Shown in pieces: positions 53,003-58,702 of a DNA stretch of 58,702 nt. The DNA is from Clostridiales bacterium (GTDB taxonomy: Bacteria; Bacillota; Clostridia; Saccharofermentanales; Saccharofermentanaceae), in NCBI GenBank assembly GCA_017513085.1, contig JAFWDK010000011.1, forward strand, positions 1-58,702, read 5' to 3'. Under the pieces are notes generated by a model, which saw only the letters and a list, made by a program, of their open reading frames with translations, made no database searches and was not told the origin of the DNA. A program made the translations under genes and the position numbers. Each line of letters starts with the position of its first letter. Positions within the stretch are counted from its first letter, which is position 1.

Positions 53003-53905
53003 CTAGACGCATTCATTCGTCAGATCAAAGACAAAGTAGTTTTTCTCCGCGTCCAGACGTTTGCTGTCGATAGCTTTTTCGACCATCGCATCGTGGTCGA
53101 AATCCATGCGCCAGAAGAAATCGTAAGCGTCGGAATTTTCTCCGTAGCAACGCTCGCCACGCTCCAAACTGACCTTTCCGTCTTGATCGACGAGGATATC
53201 CTTCAGATACACACAATCGTATCCTTCTGTCGTTCTTCCGTCTTCGGTCTCCAGCACAAGATCCATAATGAAATAAAGACCATTTCCACGATCGCTCGTG
53301 ATAAGATACACACTCTCGATCTGCGGCTCCTGCACCAGATTCCAGATATCCTTCGAAGACTGGATCACTGCGCCTTCATGCTTCTCTTTTATAGAATCGA
53401 TCGCCAGATCTTTGGCATATTCCAGGAAGCCCGCCTTTTCCAGTTCGGACGGAACCACGCGATAGGACTTCGGACGGTTGTTCGCGGCCGTCGCTGCCTT
53501 CTGCGCGTCCCTTTCCGCTTTTTGGGCCCTCGCTTTGTCGATCAGAACCTTCATCACCACCGCGCAGATCGCGAGGATGATCAATGTCCGAATAAATGAT
53601 ATGATCGACTTCCTTCTGGCCTTTCTCCTTATCTCTTTCAAGGCCTCTTTATGCTTTCTCTCACGCTCTTCTTCGCGCGCGATCGTCTCCGCTTCTTTCT
53701 TTTTGAAGAAAGCCTCCATCTCCGCTTTTCTGTCCGAAAGCGAACGGCGGATCAATTCCTCTGCATTGGCAATGTTATCATACGCAACATCCGATGCGTC
53801 CTTCTCTATGTCAAAAGCACTGTTGCAGAAGTCGCAGATCAGTTTCTCCCCTTCCAGCCGGAGCGGCGCATTGCAATTTTTGCAGTTCATTACTCGTAGT
53901 TTCAT
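53003..53905 (-). CDS. Zinc-ribbon single-pass membrane protein, paralogue 3
   Basis: 300 residues. An N-terminal zinc ribbon (Cys8, Cys11, Cys24, Cys27) is followed by a charged Lys/Glu/Arg coiled-coil-like stretch (about 50-95) and one TM helix (about 100-121). The rest is an extracytoplasmic domain with EPQIESVYL, YDCVYLKDILVDQDGKVSLE and an N..Y motif. Family not recognised. The same architecture and C-terminal pattern recur in the next two genes upstream, so the three are tandem duplicates. It is third in the operon, 15 bases after paralogue 2. Function unknown. Confidence 0.82.
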   Translation of the reverse strand: MKLRVMNCKNCNAPLRLEGEKLICDFCNSAFDIEKDASDVAYDNIANAEELIRRSLSDRKAEMEAFFKKKEAETIAREEERERKHKEALKEIRRKARRKSIISFIRTLIILAICAVVMKVLIDKARAQKAERDAQKAATAANNRPKSYRVVPSELEKAGFLEYAKDLAIDSIKEKHEGAVIQSSKDIWNLVQEPQIESVYLITSDRGNGLYFIMDLVLETEDGRTTEGYDCVYLKDILVDQDGKVSLERGERCYGENSDAYDFFWRMDFDHDAMVEKAIDSKRLDAEKNYFVFDLTNECV

Positions 53906-53920
53906 GATGCCACTCCTTTC

Positions 53921-54772
53921 TTACTGTTCCGGAATCTCGATCTCGGTTGCGGTATAACGAGTCATGCCCAGGACGCTCTCTCGATAGAGCTGATCCTTAT
54001 CGGAATACCCTCTCTTATTCCCCATAAAACCACATTTGTAATCGCACTTCACTTCACCATACGCATTCACAGAAAGATTATCCAGGCTCGCAGCATCATA
54101 GATCTCTTTGAATTCACCGTTATCTTCATACTGATAGGTGATCTTATAGATCATGCAGATCTTCTGGTCATTCAACTCCAGGCTCTCCATCAGATACATG
54201 CCCTGGATCTGCGGATCACCGACCATATTGGCAACACGATCATTTCCATCTTCCGTCTCGTCGAGCGTCCTTCTGTTTCCCCGGTATTCAAACATTCTTC
54301 CGGCAGCAATAGCGTTCTCCACAAAAACCGAGTCTTTTTCGATAGCAGTTGATACGATTTTGAATTTATCCGCTTTCTTTTGGTCATAGTTTCCGCTGTT
54401 TTTACTGACTCTCCAGAAAACAAAACCCAGAGGAAGGAATGTCAAGGCAAAACTCAAAATAATGCCCAGCGTAGTATGCAAAGCAAGTTTTCCCGCACTC
54501 TTTAAGGCCTGCTCTCTCTCCTTATCTCTCTTACGCTGCCGTTCACGTTCGATCATGTCTTCACGAAGCTGATACTGCGTCTGGATGAGCTCCAGATCTT
54601 TTTGCAAAAGCATCTTCGTACGATCTGCCGAGGTAACCAGATCCGTGTACTGCACGTCATCCTCATCGTAATCAACATTAAAGACCGCGCCGCAACTGGT
54701 GCAGCAGAAGACATCGCGTTCCTGATGGAGGAAACCATTACACTGCGGGCAATTCAGATTGGTAAGTTTCAT
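53921..54772 (-). CDS. Zinc-ribbon single-pass membrane protein, paralogue 2
   Basis: 283 residues. Zinc ribbon NCPQCNGFLHQERDVFCCTSCG (Cys8, 11, 24, 27), then VFNVDYDEDDVQY, a basic/charged helix with RERQRKRDKEREQ, and one TM helix (about 99-121). The extracytoplasmic domain has GDPQIQGMYLMESLELNDQKI, YDAASLDNLSVNAYGEVKCDYKCGF and GYSDKDQLYRESV. It shares this pattern with the two flanking genes. Middle gene of a three-gene operon. Family and function not recognised. Confidence 0.82.
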   Translation of the reverse strand: MKLTNLNCPQCNGFLHQERDVFCCTSCGAVFNVDYDEDDVQYTDLVTSADRTKMLLQKDLELIQTQYQLREDMIERERQRKRDKEREQALKSAGKLALHTTLGIILSFALTFLPLGFVFWRVSKNSGNYDQKKADKFKIVSTAIEKDSVFVENAIAAGRMFEYRGNRRTLDETEDGNDRVANMVGDPQIQGMYLMESLELNDQKICMIYKITYQYEDNGEFKEIYDAASLDNLSVNAYGEVKCDYKCGFMGNKRGYSDKDQLYRESVLGMTRYTATEIEIPEQ

Positions 54773-54783
54773 AGAACACCTCC

Positions 54784-55659
54784 TCAGCCGATATCATTCA
54801 ACTTGTTCATCAAAGAGGAGCCGATCGAAAGCTTCGTGATCTTTATGTCAGGCTTCGAATCGATCACATCTTTCACCAGCTTATCTTTGTCTTCATAGCC
54901 ATACATATTGGCGCCCTTTTCATGCTTGAAACGTGCCGAATATCTGCAGGCGACTTTCCCCTGATCATTCAAAGAAATATCATCGTGTGCGGCGTCAAAA
55001 TAGACGATCACCGGATCCGCGTCATCTTCGAAAGTACACGTGCACTTAAAGATCAAATGGATCTCCGCGTATGTGTTTGTGCTGAGAACATAACTCTCGA
55101 CAAACTCCGGCTCGCCGGAAATTTTCGCCATCTCTCCGGCTTTGTTTTTGAAAAGTTTCTTCTCGTTTTTGATCAGGTAACGACCGGACTCGACAGCATT
55201 GATCATGAAGTCCTCATCGGACACGACTTTGTCCGTATCGATACCGACGATATCCTTGACGTCAACCGTAGTTGCTGCAGTGGTAGTCGGCATTGCGGAA
55301 AGGAGTCCTTTTCTAACATTTCTGCCAACAGCCAGCATAACAAAATGAAAAGCGTAATATACGATTATGAATCCCAGGAAAAAGATGCCGATCCTTTTCA
55401 GCGGCTTCAGAAGATCCTGCTGCTGTCTTCTCGCTTCGTTCGCCTTCGCCTGCTGCTGATATTGGGCGCGGGCTTCGCTGGTCTTCTGCATATGCTCGAT
55501 CCATGCCTGCGCACGTTCTTCACGGGTAGCTTCCTGCGCACGGGCAACATCATCTTTATCCCAGTTGATTGCAAAAACACTGCCACAAGTCGGACAGATC
55601 ATCTTTCCATCCTGCATGACGAGCTGGCTTCCACAATTCTGACAGAAATTGTTTGCCAT
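54784..55659 (-). CDS. Zinc-ribbon single-pass membrane protein, paralogue 1
   Basis: 291 residues. Zinc ribbon FCQNCGSQLVMQDGKMICPTCG (Cys6, 9, 22, 25) then VFAINWDKDDVARA, a Gln/Glu/Arg-rich helix, TM at about 88-108, a Thr-rich spacer and an extracytoplasmic domain (GEPEFVESYVLST, DAAHDDISLNDQGKVACRYSARF, GYEDKDKLVKDVIDS). The start at 55659 has GGGAGG upstream. First gene of the trio; a -10-like TATAAT lies at 55708-55703. Function unknown. Confidence 0.82.
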   Translation of the reverse strand: MANNFCQNCGSQLVMQDGKMICPTCGSVFAINWDKDDVARAQEATREERAQAWIEHMQKTSEARAQYQQQAKANEARRQQQDLLKPLKRIGIFFLGFIIVYYAFHFVMLAVGRNVRKGLLSAMPTTTAATTVDVKDIVGIDTDKVVSDEDFMINAVESGRYLIKNEKKLFKNKAGEMAKISGEPEFVESYVLSTNTYAEIHLIFKCTCTFEDDADPVIVYFDAAHDDISLNDQGKVACRYSARFKHEKGANMYGYEDKDKLVKDVIDSKPDIKITKLSIGSSLMNKLNDIG

Positions 55660-55793
55660 AGTACACCTCCCATATCGCACTCATACCCTAAAACTTCCTT
55701 TATCATTATAGCATGAGGTCAAACGCTAAAAACCAGAAACGGCACTCTTTTTTGCAGGTTTAATTTTCTTTTCCTGCAAAATAAAGCATTTTC

Positions 55794-57290
55794 TCAGGTC
55801 GCTCCTCTCACGACTCTGGAATAATCATAACCCTGATCCGATGTCATTTCACAAGGTGTAAGCGTAAAATACTCCACGCCGAATCCTCGTATATTGAATT
55901 TCAATTCGACGTCTCCTTGCACAGCTGTAACGATACTCGAGGAAACAAGCGGAGAATCGGCCTGCTTAAGAAGATCGAGCTGAGCCCGTGACGGAGCGGC
56001 CGGCTCACCGATATCGTGCCACAGTTTCAATGGATTCGTCGTGACAGGATCCACGGTCTGCCGGATCAATGTCAGGTTCTTATCTTTTACGGGAATCGCA
56101 AAGTCCTTCTTAAGCGCCTTTTTGCCACGATTCCAGACAATGCCGCGGATCTCTTTCTTGTCGGCGCTCTCAAGGATCACGCACTCCTCATCTTTATAGA
56201 TGCAACGCCCGGACAAGTCCTGAAGACGCTTAAAGAAAGCAAATGTCCAGAATGTCGGTTTTCTCACGCAGCCTGCCGCCACAAGTCCAAATCCGCCGTA
56301 AAACTGGGTATGAGGAATTCCGGTCTCTTCAAAAACATCTCCGAACGTCCAGTACGAGTAAGATTCGTTAACATCCCCCAAGTGGGAAAGCTGATGAGCG
56401 ATATACGCGGCATTCTCATTCGTATCATGGATCGGATTTGTCGGAGTATACGAAGTATTAAACTCCGTGATATGGATCGGCAGACCTTTAAATTCCTTAT
56501 ACGAGTCAATGGCAACACGAGATGTTTTTAAGTTATCAAAGCCCATGAAAGGATCAGAGAGTTTCTGATAGGTAAAGTGCCCCTTCCTTTGTGGCTCTTC
56601 TGTCGTGTAATGGTGTCTGGTGACAAAATCCAACGGAAGTTTCTCCTTGCGGCAAAAATCCAGAAAACTTCTGATCCAGAACTCATCCTTCACACCGCAC
56701 ACAGCAGGTCCACCGACCTTAAACCGGCGATCGACCTTTTTGACGGCTTTCAATGTGATCTTGAACAGTTTGAAATACTCCTGCATGTCGGCATCTTTCC
56801 AGAAACCAGGAAGATTCGGTTCATTCCATACCTCGACCGGCCAGTTCACCACACGGTCACGCCCGTATCTGTCACAAAGGTGGGTAAGTGTCGTGCTGAC
56901 CAGTTCCGCCCATTTCTCATAACTCTTCGGAGGCGTGACATTTCCCTTCCAGTAGAAGATCGTCTGTGTTCCGGAACCAAGCGCACCGGGCATAAAGCCA
57001 AGTTCGAGGAACGGCTCGAGCCCCTGCTCGATGTAACTGTCCATTACGCGGTCGAGATAGGTAAAGTTATAGCAGAAGAAAGTTTCGTTTCCCCACTTTA
57101 TTTCTTCATAGATGCCCATATCTTCACAAAACAGGCCATGTCCACGGATATGCTTAAATCCGATCTCTTTCTGAACAACTCTCAGTTCATCCTGATACTC
57201 CTTGGTAAGCGCCAATCCCATACGCCCGGTGCCTACACAAAAGTCCACATTATTATGAAACGTATATGTCTTTTTTCTGTCGATCCTCAT
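55794..57290 (-). CDS. Glycoside hydrolase family 39-like (beta-xylosidase type)
   Basis: 498 residues without a signal peptide, so cytoplasmic. The acid/base Glu lies in VEVWNEPNLPGFW and the nucleophile Glu in LPIHITEFNTSYTPTNPIHDT, at the expected spacing for GH39. DFVTRHHYTTE and SYWTFGDVFEETGIP are further family marks. It probably releases xylose or a related sugar from imported oligosaccharides; iduronidase-like or other activity is possible. Single gene, divergent from thyA. Confidence 0.9.
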   Translation of the reverse strand: MRIDRKKTYTFHNNVDFCVGTGRMGLALTKEYQDELRVVQKEIGFKHIRGHGLFCEDMGIYEEIKWGNETFFCYNFTYLDRVMDSYIEQGLEPFLELGFMPGALGSGTQTIFYWKGNVTPPKSYEKWAELVSTTLTHLCDRYGRDRVVNWPVEVWNEPNLPGFWKDADMQEYFKLFKITLKAVKKVDRRFKVGGPAVCGVKDEFWIRSFLDFCRKEKLPLDFVTRHHYTTEEPQRKGHFTYQKLSDPFMGFDNLKTSRVAIDSYKEFKGLPIHITEFNTSYTPTNPIHDTNENAAYIAHQLSHLGDVNESYSYWTFGDVFEETGIPHTQFYGGFGLVAAGCVRKPTFWTFAFFKRLQDLSGRCIYKDEECVILESADKKEIRGIVWNRGKKALKKDFAIPVKDKNLTLIRQTVDPVTTNPLKLWHDIGEPAAPSRAQLDLLKQADSPLVSSSIVTAVQGDVELKFNIRGFGVEYFTLTPCEMTSDQGYDYSRVVRGAT

Positions 57291-57380
57291 TAGTGTTCCT
57301 CCATTCCGCCATATCGTTTTATGTATGTCTATATCATTCTACACTAAAAACAGCTTGAAGAAGATTCTGATTTCAATGTC

Positions 57381-57404
57381 AAAAGCACTGACCGAGTGCT
57401 TTTT
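57381..57404. repeat. Inverted pair of AAAAGCACT words forming a hairpin
   Basis: AAAAGCACT (57381-57389) and AGTGCTTTT (57396-57404) are 6 bases apart and give a perfect 9-bp stem. It lies between the divergent GH39 and thyA genes, where a terminator has no obvious job on the thyA side. Confidence 0.9.
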
Positions 57405-57433
57405 GCGCAGAAGAAAAAAGAGAATCGTTCGGG

Positions 57434-57464
57434 TTGCGTTTTTTCTTTGGAAGTCTGTTATACT
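57434..57464 (+). promoter_or_regulatory. Probable thyA promoter
   Basis: TATACT at 57459-57464 with TTGCGT at 57434-57439, a 19-bp spacer, so the -35 is uncertain. The start codon is 31 bases downstream. Confidence 0.45.
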
Positions 57465-57495
57465 GTTTGTATGCTATGAAATGAGGTAGATTTCC

Positions 57496-58338
57496 ATGAC
57501 GAAGGCAGACCATTACCTGGTTGACGATATCCACAATATTCTCGATAACGGCTATAAAGATGTAAATCCGCGTCCGAAATACGAAGACGGAAAGCCGGCA
57601 TATACGATCAGCGTCAATCATGTAATGCGCAAGTACGACCTGAGTCTGGGACAGTTTCCGATCTGCACGCTAAGAAGGCAGGCTTGGAAAACAGGCATTC
57701 GCGAGATCTTCACGATTTACCAGAACCCGACCAATGTTCTTTCCGAAATGGAACAGATGAAGGTCACCTGGTGGACACCCTGGGATATCGGCGACGGAAC
57801 GATCGGCCAGCGTTATGGCGCGACCGTCAAGAGATATGATCTCGTAAACAACCTGATCGCTGACATCAAGAAAGATCCTTATGGAAGAAGAAAGATCATG
57901 TCGCTCTGGCAGGAGACCGACCTTCGCGAAACACCCGGCCTCGCGCCATGTGCTTTTCTTACGATATGGAATGTCCGTGAAAAATATCTGGATATGTGCA
58001 TGATCCAGCGAAGCGGTGATATGTTGACCGCATCCGGTGCCGGCGGAATCAACGAGATCCAGTACGCCGCCCTGCAGATGATGATTGCCTGTGCGACAGG
58101 CTATGAACCAGGTGTCTTCACACATTTCGTAGCGAACGAACAGATCTACGACCGTCACGTCGACAATGCGCATGAACTTCTTCGCCGTGCCGATGCCGCG
58201 ATCTCGTCCATCCAGAAACCACGTCTCATCCTGCACAAAGACCCTGGATGCGACCTGAGTTCCATCTCCGTCGACGACTTTGAGATGGTTGATTATCACC
58301 CCATGGAACCCCAGCTTAAATTCGAACTCGGTATCTGA
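57496..58338 (+). CDS. thyA: Thymidylate synthase (divergent ThyA)
   Basis: 280 residues. Family landmarks: phosphate Arg in LRRQAWKTGIREI, WTPWDIGDGTIGQRYGA, YGRRKIMSLW, catalytic Cys152 in GLAPCAFL, QRSGD and Asn186, HFVANEQIYDRHVDNAHELLRR. In place of the standard PCHxxxQ the sequence reads PCAFLTIW, and GAGGINEIQYA replaces GLPFNIASYA, so it belongs to an outlying branch that may favour a different partner or mechanism. It makes dTMP from dUMP with methylene-tetrahydrofolate. The start has GAGG 10 bases upstream. Confidence 0.9.
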   Translation: MTKADHYLVDDIHNILDNGYKDVNPRPKYEDGKPAYTISVNHVMRKYDLSLGQFPICTLRRQAWKTGIREIFTIYQNPTNVLSEMEQMKVTWWTPWDIGDGTIGQRYGATVKRYDLVNNLIADIKKDPYGRRKIMSLWQETDLRETPGLAPCAFLTIWNVREKYLDMCMIQRSGDMLTASGAGGINEIQYAALQMMIACATGYEPGVFTHFVANEQIYDRHVDNAHELLRRADAAISSIQKPRLILHKDPGCDLSSISVDDFEMVDYHPMEPQLKFELGI

Positions 58339-58392
58339 ACCTATCTTTGGCTTTGGGTAGAGAATACTGTTGTTTTACACGTCACACATAAA

Positions 58393-58427
58393 AAGGGTGA
58401 GTTTCGGTTTTCCCGAAACTCACCCTT
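58393..58427. terminator. Bidirectional terminator between thyA and the DUF4214 gene
   Basis: A perfect 15-bp stem (58393-58407 with 58413-58427) has a T-run on the minus strand (TTTTT) and a shorter one on the plus strand. Confidence 0.92.
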
Positions 58428-58485
58428 CATTTTGATACATTCATTACTTCTATCCAGCATCCTTACTGATTACAGCAAATACACC

Positions 58486-58702
58486 TCAGATCGTTCCTCG
58501 ATCGATACCATACTTCTTACAGATGTTCGTGAACTCCTCACTCTGTCCGAAGAATGCAAGCACGCTCGCTCTTGTCTGGTTACCCTTGGCAATCTCTCCT
58601 GTCCAGTAAGTTACTTCTTCTACTTTCGGTTCGCGGTCCATGAAGGTTCTATAAAGTCTCTTCACATACTCGTCATCCTTCAGTTTGAAGTTAACGAACT
58701 CC
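58486..58702 (-). CDS. DUF4214 protein, C-terminal part (runs off right edge)
   Basis: The visible 72 residues end in CKKYGIDRGTI, the same as the end of the protein at 25413. The frame reads EFVNFKLKDDEYVKRLYRTFM, then EVTYWTGEIAKGNQTRASVLAFFGQSEEFTNICKKYG; about three residues in four match the first copy. It is a second member of the secreted DUF4214 family; the N-terminus and signal peptide lie outside the window. Confidence 0.85.
   Translation of the reverse strand, partial: EFVNFKLKDDEYVKRLYRTFMDREPKVEEVTYWTGEIAKGNQTRASVLAFFGQSEEFTNICKKYGIDRGTI

Noticed and set aside
8625..57957. TfoX relic as proof that AAAAGCAC is a DNA uptake sequence
   Set aside because: Small TfoX-domain proteins in Clostridia are not shown to control competence, and no uptake genes are in the window. 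The word's role stays open.
1..58702. CRISPR arrays, tRNA or rRNA genes, transposases, prophage or att sites
   Set aside because: Read for these on both strands; no spaced direct repeats, cloverleaf ends, transposase motifs or integrase genes were found.

Overview
The window looks like a chromosomal segment of an anaerobic Clostridia-type Firmicute. Support for this includes two tryptophan T-box leaders, consensus sigma-A promoters with AGGAGG-like ribosome binding sites, and many oxygen-sensitive or anaerobe-typical proteins (rubredoxin fusion, flavodoxin, DUF3793, iron alcohol dehydrogenase, a 4Fe-4S aldo/keto reductase). DUF4214 and DUF6273 proteins are also present. I see no rRNA, tRNA, insertion sequence, prophage or CRISPR array. 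Genus cannot be fixed by eye.

Layout. 0-9.4 kb: a run-off HIT protein, a VOC protein, an esterase-Nudix fusion and a lactamase-fold/rubredoxin fusion on the minus strand. Then come a MerR regulator with a 19-bp-spacer promoter, a lipoprotein, an iron alcohol dehydrogenase, a MarR-GNAT pair, a flavin reductase, another lipoprotein, a GNAT and a decayed TfoX-like gene. 8.7-12.7 kb: TetR regulator divergent from an ABC/FtsX exporter, with two operators between. 12.7-14.4 kb: DUF3793-flavodoxin operon behind two DtxR-like boxes, followed by a DtxR-family regulator. 14.4-17.3 kb: EamA transporter, amidase, DUF6273 lipoprotein. 17.7-32.1 kb: biosynthetic block, all minus strand: carAB with an attenuator-like leader, trpF-B-A and trpE-G-D-C, each trp unit with its own T-box, separated by a large DUF4214 secreted protein. 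32.1-35 kb: barstar, lipoprotein barnase, aspS. 35-40 kb: cupin, AraC regulator, ABC exporter pair. 40.5-43.1 kb: iscU-iscS divergent from an IscR-like regulator, then a probable small-RNA gene behind a DtxR-like box. 43.2-45.7 kb: HMA protein and a Zn/Cd P-type ATPase broken by a one-base frameshift. 45.9-52.9 kb: PHP phosphatase, SPFH-Arc operon, diguanylate cyclase, aldo/keto reductase, fused double glycosyltransferase. 53-55.7 kb: three tandem paralogous zinc-ribbon membrane proteins of unknown function. The end: GH39 glycosidase, divergent ThyA, and the C-terminus of a second DUF4214 protein.

The most unusual whole-window signal is the short word AAAAGCAC(T). By eye I count 36 copies of the 8-mer on the two strands, against about 2 expected by chance. 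They occur in all reading frames and in intergenic DNA, and one inverted pair forms a hairpin. It behaves like a genome-wide signature word (uptake-, Chi- or KOPS-like).

Themes: metal homeostasis is spread over the segment (DtxR-like boxes at 12.7 and 43.1 kb, Fe-S assembly, flavodoxin, Zn/Cd efflux), and amino-acid/pyrimidine supply is concentrated in the middle. All function calls come from reading motifs; no database search was run.
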